Positions 1 through 7,454 of a stretch of 15,892 bases of DNA are shown piece after piece. Under the pieces are notes generated by a model. It did no database searches. It was not told the origin of the DNA and saw only the letters and a program-made list of their open reading frames with translations. This stretch comes from Spirochaetales bacterium (lineage in GTDB: Bacteria > Spirochaetota > Spirochaetia > ARS1246). Every line of letters starts with the position of its first letter. Position 1 is the stretch's first letter. Both the position numbers and the translations under genes were made by a program. The stretch spans positions 1 through 15,892 of the forward strand of contig JABGPX010000474.1 of the NCBI GenBank assembly GCA_018644745.1. Reading direction: 5' to 3'.

Positions 1-615
1 CTTTGCTTTACCTATCGACTTAAGAACCCCCGGTTCATCGGTAGAACCAAGGAGCGGAATAATCTTCATCGCGGTTCCAAAGAAGGCCTTTGCAAGACCG
101 ATTCTGCCGGTTCGATGAAGATAAAAAAGGTCGTAGACCGAGCCGAGATGAGTGGTCCGCCGGCGATTTCTATCCAGCAGTTTCATCAATTCTTCAAAGC
201 TCAAACCCGCCTTAATCGCCCGAGCCGCCGCGAGCACCTGTACGCTGTGGGCGCCGGTGAGATGATCGGTATCGAAGAACTCCACGTCAAGAGAACCTAT
301 CTCATCTTTTACTTTCTTGAGCACTGAAGCCGTTGCGGTTGACGCCCTGGAAGATTGATGCATAAAGAGTATTTTCTCGGCGGCATTCGCCTTGAAGATA
401 TTCAGTAGATCCTCTTCTTTGAGGCCCGATGTGGTAACAACGTTGTTCTTGTCCCGCAATATATCCCTCAACTTGTCTTTCTCGTCCCGAGTCATGGACA
501 TGGATACGGGGTATTCTTCACCGTTCACAAAGAGCGGATACTCCACCACTCCAATTCCTAGTTCCTTCACCGTTTCATTCTCAATCTGAATTGCCGAATC
601 TGCTATAAGAATCAT
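1..615 (-). CDS. DegV family fatty-acid-binding protein (3' end cut by window edge)
   Basis: The first 205 residues are visible; DegV proteins usually run to about 280, so the C-terminus lies outside the window. DegV proteins bind a single fatty acid, and in Firmicutes (FakB) they present it to the kinase FakA. Family signs are an N-terminal IADSA strand, TTSG at residues 61-64, the Ser-rich ligand loop SSRAS at 88-92, DTDHLTGA at 115-122 and HRTGRI at 167-172, which corresponds to the usual GGRI turn. The ATG at 615 directly follows the stop codon of the upstream reductase gene, and AGGAGG sits 6 bases before it (622-627), so translation is probably coupled. No fatty acid kinase is visible. 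Membership of the family is fairly secure; the ligand and its link to the neighbouring redox genes are inferred. Confidence 0.85.
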   Translation of the reverse strand, partial: MILIADSAIQIENETVKELGIGVVEYPLFVNGEEYPVSMSMTRDEKDKLRDILRDKNNVVTTSGLKEEDLLNIFKANAAEKILFMHQSSRASTATASVLKKVKDEIGSLDVEFFDTDHLTGAHSVQVLAAARAIKAGLSFEELMKLLDRNRRRTTHLGSVYDLFYLHRTGRIGLAKAFFGTAMKIIPLLGSTDEPGVLKSIGKAK

Positions 616-1836
616 CTACGGCCTCCTGTGCGCTGGGTTATTTGGGACGGTTATCTCAAGGTCGGATAATGGATATGAAGAGCACGGGTGAAAATATCCG
701 AATTTTCGATCCGCCTGCCTGCGGCCATCATGTTCATTTATAACATAAAACTCACCGGAAATGAGCTTTGAACGGCAAAAACCGCACTCCCCGGATCTGC
801 ACTCCGACGGCGCGGATATCCCCGCGCGCTCGATAGCAGAGAGAATTGATTCTTTAGGAGTTGCCGTTGTTTCGCAAGTTTTTCCGTCGGAGTGGATTGA
901 TAGTTTGAACTGCTTTCCCATTTTATTCTCAGGAAAATCCGGAATTCCGGCTGCTGAAAAAGAGTCCCCTGGCGCTTCTTTCCGAATCCTGCCGGGGCGC
1001 AGATGAAATGAAGAGAGTTCTCTATCTATGTAACTATACATTTCCGGAGGTCCACATACAAAATGGGAGTAGTTTTCCGGTTCTTCCGCGTGCCGCCTTA
1101 TAAGGCGCCGATCGATAAGGCCGGATTCTCCTTCCCACATGTCACCTTCAGCTCCGGAGTTTACATATACGACTTTAAGACGTTCCGGATATTCTTCGGC
1201 GATAGCATCGAGGTATTTTTGAAAGATTATATTCTCAATATCGGCAACGCCATAAAAAAGAATCATTTCGACACGAGGATGGGCAATAATTAAATCGGTG
1301 ATGAGCGGCTTAAACGGAGTTATTCCTGATCCTCCGGCGATAAAAACCAGCTTCCGTTTGTCCCGTAATCTTTCAAAGCAAAATTGCCCGAGTGGACCTG
1401 ATGTTGTAACAGGGGTACCGGTATTCCAGTTATCCCAGACATGGGAGGTAAAAAAACCTCTGTCTTTTCGCCGAATGGTTATATCATAAAATCCCGGATC
1501 CAGCGCCTCATGAGGAAGCGACGAAATCGAATAAGGCCTGGTTATCTCATTGCCACCAATAGTAATTTGCGGCCTGATATATTGGCCGGCGCGAAAGAAC
1601 GGGAGAGGCCCCGCTGCTTCTCTTACAAGCCGAAAGGTTCTCGTATCCTGTGTTTCTTCCAGCACCTTTTTGATTAGAAGATCCAGGCGCGGGGGATGGA
1701 GTTTTTCGGCAAGATCATTCATTGCTCCCCTGACTGGAAAATCAGCTGCTGCGGCTCTGAATCGCTTTTTCCTGATTCCTGTCAGTCTGAAAAACATGAG
1801 AAGGTCTCGAATCGGTCCTTTTACGGTCACTTTCAT
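616..1836 (-). CDS. FNR-type NAD(P)H reductase with C-terminal 2Fe-2S ferredoxin domain
   Basis: A 406-residue flavin reductase that should move electrons from NAD(P)H through FAD to a plant-type 2Fe-2S cluster. After a basic N-terminus of about 48 residues come the FAD-binding barrel with RPYSIS at 100-105, the nucleotide-binding domain with GGSGITP at 168-174 and CGPPEMY at 261-267, and a ferredoxin domain with cluster cysteines C346, C351, C354 and C385 (CX4CX2C followed by a distant Cys). No signal peptide or membrane segment is evident, so it is probably cytoplasmic. The ATG overlaps the stop of the upstream FAD oxidoreductase (ATGA at 1833-1836), and AGGAG lies 7 bases before it (1844-1848). 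That coupling suggests it is the electron donor to that oxidoreductase, or to a partner outside the window. The architecture resembles oxygenase and desaturase reductases, but no oxygenase is present here. Confidence 0.9.
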   Translation of the reverse strand: MKVTVKGPIRDLLMFFRLTGIRKKRFRAAAADFPVRGAMNDLAEKLHPPRLDLLIKKVLEETQDTRTFRLVREAAGPLPFFRAGQYIRPQITIGGNEITRPYSISSLPHEALDPGFYDITIRRKDRGFFTSHVWDNWNTGTPVTTSGPLGQFCFERLRDKRKLVFIAGGSGITPFKPLITDLIIAHPRVEMILFYGVADIENIIFQKYLDAIAEEYPERLKVVYVNSGAEGDMWEGESGLIDRRLIRRHAEEPENYSHFVCGPPEMYSYIDRELSSFHLRPGRIRKEAPGDSFSAAGIPDFPENKMGKQFKLSIHSDGKTCETTATPKESILSAIERAGISAPSECRSGECGFCRSKLISGEFYVINEHDGRRQADRKFGYFHPCSSYPLSDLEITVPNNPAHRRP

Positions 1837-3374
1837 GCTTTTGCTCCTAGCAAGCTTCCGGTCAGTATGTCCTTCGCGGTTTTTTGACCGGAAAAGAGGG
1901 ATCCGGAGAACCCATGGGAGCGGAAACCATATCCTCCGCAGAGGTAAAGGCCTTCTATATATCGCTCGCGATCCTCAGAAAGCGCCCGGGGAACAATAGA
2001 ATCCCATGGTTCGGGCTCCCAGGCATATACGTTCCCATTCTCAGCTCCCGTATATCTGGCAAAGGTCTGAGGTGCCGCAACCTCGATTTCTTCAATGTGA
2101 TTGAGGAGATCTGCGCCGGTCGCGGATTCAAACTGTTTGATCATCTTTTCCGCCAGCCGGTTTTTCATCGGAAAGTATTCTTCCGGACCTACATTATCCC
2201 ACACCCCGGGTCGATAGAGCGTCGTCAATGAGAGAATGGTAGTTCCAGGGGGTGAACAATCTGGAATCGCCGCGTTCAGACAGATTGATGCCTGCATCAT
2301 CGGTGCACCGAGTTCTCCGAGAGACTCATAGATTAGGTCGGTATCCATGTGGGGAGAAATAAAATAACTGTAATCAGTAAGCCCAAGCTGCTCTATCGAG
2401 GCGTTAAGCCCAAGATACACGACGAATGCGGAGGGACCGGCTTTCCGGGCATTCAGGTTTCTTAGTGCTGCAGCCGGTACCTGAGTCTTCGGATTGACCA
2501 GATTTCCGTATACAAGCGGCGGACCAGCGTTGGAGACTACCACCGATGATGCTATTTCCTCTCCATGGGAGGTAACAACCCCTTTTATTTTCCCGTTACT
2601 CGCGAGAATTTGCTCTACTTTTGTATTTAATTCCAACAGACCACCGTGCTCCTCGAACTTTGCGATCATGGCTACCGCAATTTCATGAGAACGCATCTTT
2701 GGAATAACCGCTCCGTACGCTATATAGCTATACAGCATAGCCGCAAAGAGCATGAAGGACTGTCTGCTCTCGGGCACTCCCACGTAGCAGAAATAAGGAT
2801 ACAGGAGGTCAAGGATCTCCCGCGGCATCTTGAGAGTGTCGGCCACCTCTTTCATGGTATACGGGACAGTTCTGAGAAAATTCCCATATTCCTTGAGAAG
2901 AAACCTCTTATCTACTTCGGCGCCGGATTTCCCGAGAAATTCGAGGGCCTGAACGGTTTCGCGGCATAGATCGATATACTCACTCACCGATTTCCTGCTT
3001 CCCGGCACAGCGCTTTCTATCGTATCGATGAAATTATCGACTCCAAAAGGGATTTTTATGTTGATCTTTTTACCGGTCAGGATCAGTCGATATGCTTCGG
3101 GTATTCTTGCAAAGCCGATGTTCGCTCCTATATCATCTTCGAAATACTTACGGAGACCCCGCTTTTCTTCTTCGGAGAATCCTGCGGATCCAAGTTCATG
3201 GAGAGAAGGTTCGAACTCAAATCGGCCGCGGACAAAACTCGTGGCGTAACCGCCGGGCAGATTATGCTGCTCCAGGAGCAGGGTTTTTTTTCCATTTCCG
3301 GCTAGCTCAACGGCGGCGCCAAGCCCCCCCATTCCGGAACCTACAATTATGGCATCAAAGCTTCTTTTATCCAC
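1833..3374 (-). CDS. CrtI/RetSat-like FAD-dependent oxidoreductase
   Basis: A 513-residue protein of the phytoene desaturase, carotene isomerase and retinol saturase superfamily, which adds or removes hydrogens on polyene or isoprenoid chains using FAD. The N-terminal Rossmann motif GSGMGG is at residues 12-17, E35 is the expected ribose-binding acid, and a PGGYATSF segment follows at 40-47. The C-terminal FAD motif includes CGGYGFRSHGFSG near residue 475. GTG at 3374 starts the protein just before the Rossmann strand. The ribosome site is only a purine-rich A/G tract (AAGAG about 6 bases upstream). It lies 21 bases after the sulfatase stop and overlaps the 2Fe-2S reductase gene by ATGA. I see no other carotenoid gene (crtB, crtE), so a role in lipid or quinone side-chain saturation is as plausible as pigment synthesis. 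Confidence 0.85.
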   Translation of the reverse strand: MDKRSFDAIIVGSGMGGLGAAVELAGNGKKTLLLEQHNLPGGYATSFVRGRFEFEPSLHELGSAGFSEEEKRGLRKYFEDDIGANIGFARIPEAYRLILTGKKINIKIPFGVDNFIDTIESAVPGSRKSVSEYIDLCRETVQALEFLGKSGAEVDKRFLLKEYGNFLRTVPYTMKEVADTLKMPREILDLLYPYFCYVGVPESRQSFMLFAAMLYSYIAYGAVIPKMRSHEIAVAMIAKFEEHGGLLELNTKVEQILASNGKIKGVVTSHGEEIASSVVVSNAGPPLVYGNLVNPKTQVPAAALRNLNARKAGPSAFVVYLGLNASIEQLGLTDYSYFISPHMDTDLIYESLGELGAPMMQASICLNAAIPDCSPPGTTILSLTTLYRPGVWDNVGPEEYFPMKNRLAEKMIKQFESATGADLLNHIEEIEVAAPQTFARYTGAENGNVYAWEPEPWDSIVPRALSEDRERYIEGLYLCGGYGFRSHGFSGSLFSGQKTAKDILTGSLLGAKA

Positions 3375-3395
3375 TTTTTTCTCTTTTTTCCTTTT

Positions 3396-4781
3396 CTATA
3401 GTTTAGAGCCGGACTCGAGAGCGCCGCGGGTCCACTCATTGAGCATAGGATCGCTGAGCGATTCCATCCATTGGATAAGCCGCATCCTCAGCCGCCGCAA
3501 TTCATCGCCGTACTCATCGTTTTGAGCCAAATTCTTAAGTTCGGCAGGATCGAACTCCAAATTATACATCTCGTCCAGCGCCGATGCGTTCCATATATAT
3601 TTCCAGCGACGGTCACGAACCATTCTCTGAGTGAACGCTCCAAGCTGTGAACCGTGCCAGGCAGAGAAAATATCATGCCTTGGCTTGGGATCTGTACCGG
3701 CAGCCACATCAATCAGGCTCCTCCCTCGGAAGGAATCCGGAGCGTCCAAGCCGGCGGCATCCAGGATTGTTGAAGCCATATCGATTTCATTTGACACAAA
3801 AGCGCCGCAATCATTCTCCGGCGTTATCCGGCCAGGGAACCGAGCGATAAGCGGAACCCGGGAAATATCGTCGTACATGATAAAATGCTTGTCGATTTGC
3901 CCGTGAGCTCCGCAGAGATCACCGTGATCGCTACTGAAAAGGATGAGGGTATCCTCGGTCAGTCCCAATTCGTCGATTTTACCAAGAAGCCGGCCAACCT
4001 GAGAATCGAGCAAAGTCACTTCGCCAAGATAACGCGCCACAATCGGCGCCCATTTGTCCCAGGTCCAGTTCTCCAGGCCCCAGGTCCGCTTTTGCTGCTG
4101 TTGAATATATGGCTTACCGATCAGATCATCACCATAGCTTGGCCACGGCTCGATATCTGAGGATTTGTACATCGAAACGTATGGTTCCGGTACTACATTC
4201 GGCAAATGAGGTTCGGAAGGATCCCAACGCAGGAAAAAGGGCGCATCATCAGCCTGATAATCATCAAGCAGCGAAATAACCATATCCGCGCCCCATGCAA
4301 GCTTGCTCTGCTCCGGCGCGATGGCGGTGTCGGCCTCGCCAAACCAGCTGTTTTCATGGGGTTTCGGCGGCAATGGCTGCTGCTCCCTCCACTGGCCGTA
4401 CCCTCGCTCGCCGATGAAATCATCAAAACCCCAATCGCCTGGATGTCCTGTAACTTCCTTATGAAACTTCCCTACCCATCCAAGCCGATAGCCAGCGTTT
4501 TTGAGAAGCGTGCTGAATACTGGAATATCCTTTCCCGCAGGTCGGTAGAGTTCGTTTCCAGGCGTGCTGATGCACCCGTGCTGAAAACTCCACTGCCCGG
4601 TAAGTAGGCAGGCTCTGGCAGGCGAGCAGATTGGCGCCGGCGTATAGGCCTGGCTGAAGTTCGCCCCTTCCGAGGCCAATCGATCTAGGTTTGGTGTTTG
4701 AACAAGAGGATGGCCATTCACGCCAAGGCAGTCAAACCGAAGCTGATCACAATGGATGAGCAGTATATTCGCCGAGTTCAT
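3396..4781 (-). CDS. Type I sulfatase (arylsulfatase superfamily), Cys-type
   Basis: A 461-residue sulfatase that should hydrolyse sulfate esters, probably on a sugar. The nucleophile motif CSPAR at 52-56 contains the cysteine that must be converted to formylglycine; no maturation enzyme is in the window. Metal and sulfate ligands are seen as CDQ near residue 12, GKFH at 104-107, H192, SDHGD at 284-288 and K298. The C-terminal YNLEFDPAELKNLA segment near 406-419 is typical of the family. There is no signal peptide (the start MNSANILLIH leads straight into the fold), so the enzyme is probably cytoplasmic and would act on imported oligosaccharides. ATG directly follows the stop of the upstream propeller gene (TAA then ATG), with GGAGG 8 bases before it (4790-4794). 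The exact substrate cannot be read from sequence. Confidence 0.93.
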   Translation of the reverse strand: MNSANILLIHCDQLRFDCLGVNGHPLVQTPNLDRLASEGANFSQAYTPAPICSPARACLLTGQWSFQHGCISTPGNELYRPAGKDIPVFSTLLKNAGYRLGWVGKFHKEVTGHPGDWGFDDFIGERGYGQWREQQPLPPKPHENSWFGEADTAIAPEQSKLAWGADMVISLLDDYQADDAPFFLRWDPSEPHLPNVVPEPYVSMYKSSDIEPWPSYGDDLIGKPYIQQQQKRTWGLENWTWDKWAPIVARYLGEVTLLDSQVGRLLGKIDELGLTEDTLILFSSDHGDLCGAHGQIDKHFIMYDDISRVPLIARFPGRITPENDCGAFVSNEIDMASTILDAAGLDAPDSFRGRSLIDVAAGTDPKPRHDIFSAWHGSQLGAFTQRMVRDRRWKYIWNASALDEMYNLEFDPAELKNLAQNDEYGDELRRLRMRLIQWMESLSDPMLNEWTRGALESGSKL

Positions 4782-6239
4782 TTACCCATCCTCCAGAGTA
4801 ATGGTCGAAGAATCAAGCCGCTCAGGGGCCATGTTTTCACCATGTATCGAGAGAGGGAGACGATAAACCTTGCCGTCGTCTCCGGCAAAGTGCAATCTGG
4901 AGATTGACGGCTTACGTGGATTTCCGTCAGCCCACATCGCGAGAAAATCGGGATGCGCGTTGAGTGGGCGCCTCGCATAGGTATGGTTTCTTTCACTGCC
5001 GCTCGTTAGCTGAGCAAGACGGCTCCACGTCAGGCCGCGATTATCGCTGCGCCACATCGCAATCTCGCCGCCGGGATTATACGGCTGCGGGCCGACTTCG
5101 GTCGGGCCGATAACCATCCACGTCTCATCATCCTGAATATGAAGGCAGCCTGTATCATAGTTATTGTCCGAATCGGTGACCCTTCGCAGTTCCCACTCGG
5201 AACCATTCCATCCCGCGGTCATCCATCGGCGAGCACCCGGTCCCGGGCCGGATTCATACCCGGTACTTTCAACATACAGAATTACCGGCCGGCCGGATGC
5301 GTCATAGGAAATGTCTTTCATATAGATCAATTTTCCTTCCGAAGCAAAATCAAATACCAGCGCCTCGGATTCAATATCATCAAGCGGCAGCTCGAGGGCT
5401 GTTCCGGAAACAGTATGCCAACTTGTCCCAAAATCCCGAGTTTCCATATAATACAGGTTGGTTCGCAAGTTCACACTGCCCGGGTGATAGTTGAACGCGG
5501 TCCCCGCTCGGACCTCATCTTTATGAGACCACACTTCACTCACCTGATAATGCCCTTCGGACATAATCGCGAGTGGCTTCCAGGCTGACCACAGAAAGCC
5601 GTCGCCGCTTGTGATATAACCTATGGTTCTCACTACAGGATTATGGTAGCGGGTAAGGAACGCTATAAATCCGCGTCCCGGCACAAACCAGGGCTGCATA
5701 TAAGAAAAATTCGAGATCTTCTCGATTCCCTGCCCGCCATCCCATTCGGCGGGAACAAGTTCGAACTCATCAATACTGTATGGCCGGGCACTCTTATGAA
5801 TATATGACGGACGGGAGGCGCCGTGGGAGGTAGAGAAAACCCAGATATACCCCTGGTCATCAATGGCCATCACCGGATTATCATGAGCATCCGCCGTGCC
5901 TTTATCGAGAAGCACCGTTGGACGCGGAACACTATGATGAGCATGATCGTAGAAACCGATCATATGTTTGAGCATTCCCGGGCGGCTCCGCTCAAAAGCA
6001 TGACCATCCGCAAGCTCATCGGTTGTGTATTTCAGGTGGGCGTCGGTGTCGCAGCCGCCGTAGCAGAAAAAGGTCTTATCGACCTCAGGGCGGTAGATTG
6101 CAATCGGACGGTGCTTGGCGCAATACGTGCCCAGACCGCCACTGTATTTATACGCAAACTCATCGCCGGAGGGCTGATTGAAATACCAGATACCCCGATA
6201 TCCCGAATCTCTGCTGTTGAGAGTAATATTGTTTTCCAT
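4782..6239 (-). CDS. BNR_4-family beta-propeller protein, possible polysaccharide lyase
   Basis: A 485-residue protein built from Asp-box type beta-propeller blades: SGDGFLW at 211-217, TRDFGTSW at 267-274 and SDNRGLTW at 398-405. The segment DAHDNPVMAIDDQGYIWVF (117-135) with a following H139, and the block from NYHP (250-253) to NLYYMETRDFGTSW (261-274), resemble the BNR_4 family. That family includes ulvan lyases of PL24/PL25 type, where a His in the equivalent DxHNxP strand is catalytic. I therefore read it as a candidate lyase or glycan-binding enzyme, without proof of activity. No signal peptide is seen. It is the first gene of the left operon; the only ribosome-site-like bases are a distant AGG about 15 upstream, and a promoter lies nearly on top of the start. 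The sulfatase that follows supports a sulfated-glycan substrate. Confidence 0.8.
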   Translation of the reverse strand: MENNITLNSRDSGYRGIWYFNQPSGDEFAYKYSGGLGTYCAKHRPIAIYRPEVDKTFFCYGGCDTDAHLKYTTDELADGHAFERSRPGMLKHMIGFYDHAHHSVPRPTVLLDKGTADAHDNPVMAIDDQGYIWVFSTSHGASRPSYIHKSARPYSIDEFELVPAEWDGGQGIEKISNFSYMQPWFVPGRGFIAFLTRYHNPVVRTIGYITSGDGFLWSAWKPLAIMSEGHYQVSEVWSHKDEVRAGTAFNYHPGSVNLRTNLYYMETRDFGTSWHTVSGTALELPLDDIESEALVFDFASEGKLIYMKDISYDASGRPVILYVESTGYESGPGPGARRWMTAGWNGSEWELRRVTDSDNNYDTGCLHIQDDETWMVIGPTEVGPQPYNPGGEIAMWRSDNRGLTWSRLAQLTSGSERNHTYARRPLNAHPDFLAMWADGNPRKPSISRLHFAGDDGKVYRLPLSIHGENMAPERLDSSTITLEDG

Positions 6240-6248
6240 AGAGTTGTA

Positions 6249-6277
6249 AGTATACCTGCCCGGGTAATCATGATGAA
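6249..6277 (-). promoter_or_regulatory. Candidate promoter for the leftward operon
   Basis: On the minus strand TATACT (6249-6254, five of six consensus bases) lies 17 bases downstream of TTCATC (6272-6277, three of six). Transcription would start about 0-3 bases before the ATG at 6239, giving a nearly leaderless message. This fits the absence of a well-placed ribosome site for that gene. The -35 match is weak. Confidence 0.4.
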
Positions 6278-6300
6278 GTGCTATCAGATTGAAAAATAAT

Positions 6301-6329
6301 TTGACTTTTCTGAATAATCTTATTATTCT
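6301..6329 (+). promoter_or_regulatory. Candidate promoter of the AbrB-arsM operon
   Basis: TTGACT (6301-6306) and TATTCT (6324-6329) are separated by exactly 17 bases, a good sigma-70 type match. The expected start point falls at about 6335-6337, which is the ATG of the regulator gene, so the transcript would be leaderless or almost so. No ribosome site precedes that ATG. Confidence 0.6.
6312..6328. promoter_or_regulatory. Perfect 7-bp inverted repeat, candidate operator
   Basis: GAATAAT and ATTATTC flank a 3-base centre (CTT) and cover the spacer and most of the -10 box of the rightward promoter. A protein bound here would block that promoter. The AbrB-type product encoded directly downstream is the obvious candidate for autoregulation; an ArsR-type repressor from elsewhere is the alternative. 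Its AT-rich composition makes chance occurrence possible. Confidence 0.4.
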
Positions 6330-6336
6330 GATTTAC

Positions 6337-6609
6337 ATGAATACAAAGACAAATCAGAACGCCACTGCAGACTCCAGCTGCTGCCAGGTAGAGTCTATCG
6401 TAAGTGTAGACGAACGAGGACAGATGGTTCTTCCAAAGGATCTGCGGGAGAAACTAGATATAAAGGCCGGCGATAAACTGGCGCTTGTTACGTTCGAAAG
6501 CAGCGGTGAGGTTTGCTGCGTTTCAATGATTAAAGCCGAAAAACTCGGCGGAATGGTTCAGGGCCTACTCGGCCCGGCTCTGGGAATGAGCAAGGAGGGA
6601 AATTTATGA
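6337..6609 (+). CDS. AbrB/MazE/SpoVT-type small regulator with two Cys pairs (HgcC-like)
   Basis: A 90-residue protein whose core VSVDERGQMVLPKDLREKL (22-40) followed by IKAGDKLALV is the swapped-hairpin AbrB DNA-binding fold. It closely resembles small proteins annotated as HgcAB-associated (HgcC), often found near arsenic or mercury genes in anaerobes; this assignment is from memory of the family. Unusual for AbrB proteins are two vicinal cysteine pairs, C15-C16 and C60-C61, which could bind As(III) or Hg(II). I chose ATG 6337 over an upstream TTG at 6289 because the upstream extension would span the promoter. It shares an ATGA overlap with arsM, so it probably regulates arsM or assists the methylation pathway. 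No hgcA or hgcB is visible. Confidence 0.8.
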   Translation: MNTKTNQNATADSSCCQVESIVSVDERGQMVLPKDLREKLDIKAGDKLALVTFESSGEVCCVSMIKAEKLGGMVQGLLGPALGMSKEGNL

Positions 6610-7454
6610 AAGCTGCTAAAATTCGAAGTGAGGTAAGAAAACGATATGGTGAAGTCGCGCGAAGCAGTTCATCCTGTTGCGGCGGGTCGAGCTCATGCGG
6701 ATGCGGAAGCGGGAAAGATGACGCCCACAAGATTAGTAAGGAAATCGGCTACAGCGTGGAGGAAATGAAATCGGTTCCGGATGGCGCAAATCTCGGTCTC
6801 GGATGCGGAAACCCGGTGGCCTTATCGGCGATCGCGGAAGGCGACACGGTTCTCGACTTGGGATCGGGAGGAGGGTTCGATTGCTTTCTCGCTTCAAAGA
6901 GAACAGGCACAGCGGGACGGGTCATCGGCGTTGACATGACAATCGATATGATCGAGAAAGCGAGAACCAGCGCCGAAAAGAGTGGATATGACAACGTGGA
7001 TTTTCGGCTGGGAGAGATAGAAAATCTGCCAGTCGCCGACAATTCTGTTGATGTTGTTATTTCCAATTGCGTAATCAATCTATCAGCAGACAAACTTCGA
7101 GTGTTACAAGAAACCTACCGGGTAATGAAGCCTGGAGCGAGTCTTCATGTTTCTGATATCGTTCTGCTGCACGAACTGCCTGAGTATCTGCAAGAATCCG
7201 TATCTGCCTACACGGGATGTGTGGCGGGAGCTTCTCTCAAAACTGAATATCTGTCCTTGATGGAAGGCGCGGGATTCTCGGATATACAGGTGGAAAAAGA
7301 GGATGTTTTTTCAGAGGATCTTGTCGTAGAAGTGGGGAACCAGATTGGGGAAAAAGACGCTTTTGCTGATAAACAGATCAATCCCGCCGAAATTGCCGGC
7401 TCTGTAGTGAGTATCAGCGTATCCGCAAGAAAGCCGACGGGAGAAATAGATTGA
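6606..7454 (+). CDS. arsM: Arsenite S-adenosylmethionine methyltransferase ArsM
   Basis: A 282-residue SAM-dependent methyltransferase that converts As(III) stepwise to methylated arsenicals in the cytoplasm. The SAM motif VLDLGSGGGFDC is at 82-93 and the acidic VIGVDMT strand follows at 106-112. All three cysteines expected for arsenite binding and catalysis are present in their usual contexts: GLGCGNP (C67), ISNCVINL (C155) and YTGCVAGA (C205). An N-terminal cysteine-rich stretch (C24, C25, C31, C33) precedes the domain, as in many microbial ArsM proteins. ATG overlaps the regulator stop (ATGA), and AGGAGG lies at 6593-6598. No arsR, arsC or efflux gene is present nearby. The call is secure. 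Confidence 0.95.
   Translation: MKAAKIRSEVRKRYGEVARSSSSCCGGSSSCGCGSGKDDAHKISKEIGYSVEEMKSVPDGANLGLGCGNPVALSAIAEGDTVLDLGSGGGFDCFLASKRTGTAGRVIGVDMTIDMIEKARTSAEKSGYDNVDFRLGEIENLPVADNSVDVVISNCVINLSADKLRVLQETYRVMKPGASLHVSDIVLLHELPEYLQESVSAYTGCVAGASLKTEYLSLMEGAGFSDIQVEKEDVFSEDLVVEVGNQIGEKDAFADKQINPAEIAGSVVSISVSARKPTGEID
7439..7443 (+). promoter_or_regulatory. Ribosome binding site fixing a TTG start
   Basis: GGGAG lies 7 bases before the TTG at 7451, inside the end of arsM. It supports the TTG start that shares a TTGA overlap with the arsM stop codon. Confidence 0.7.

Noticed and set aside
1550..1999. Plus-strand open frame opposite the reductase and FAD oxidoreductase genes
   Set aside because: It is the antisense shadow of two well-supported minus-strand genes and carries no family motif.
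3375..3398. Homopolymer-rich T tract as a terminator between sulfatase and FAD oxidoreductase
   Set aside because: On the transcribed strand it is an A/G tract without a hairpin, more likely serving as a purine-rich ribosome site.
5139..6299. Plus-strand open frames opposite the BNR_4 gene
   Set aside because: Antisense shadows; the minus-strand reading has clear Asp-boxes and family blocks.
6289..6336. Upstream TTG start adding 16 residues to the AbrB-type protein
   Set aside because: The extension would overlap the promoter and palindrome and adds an unconserved-looking hydrophobic stretch.
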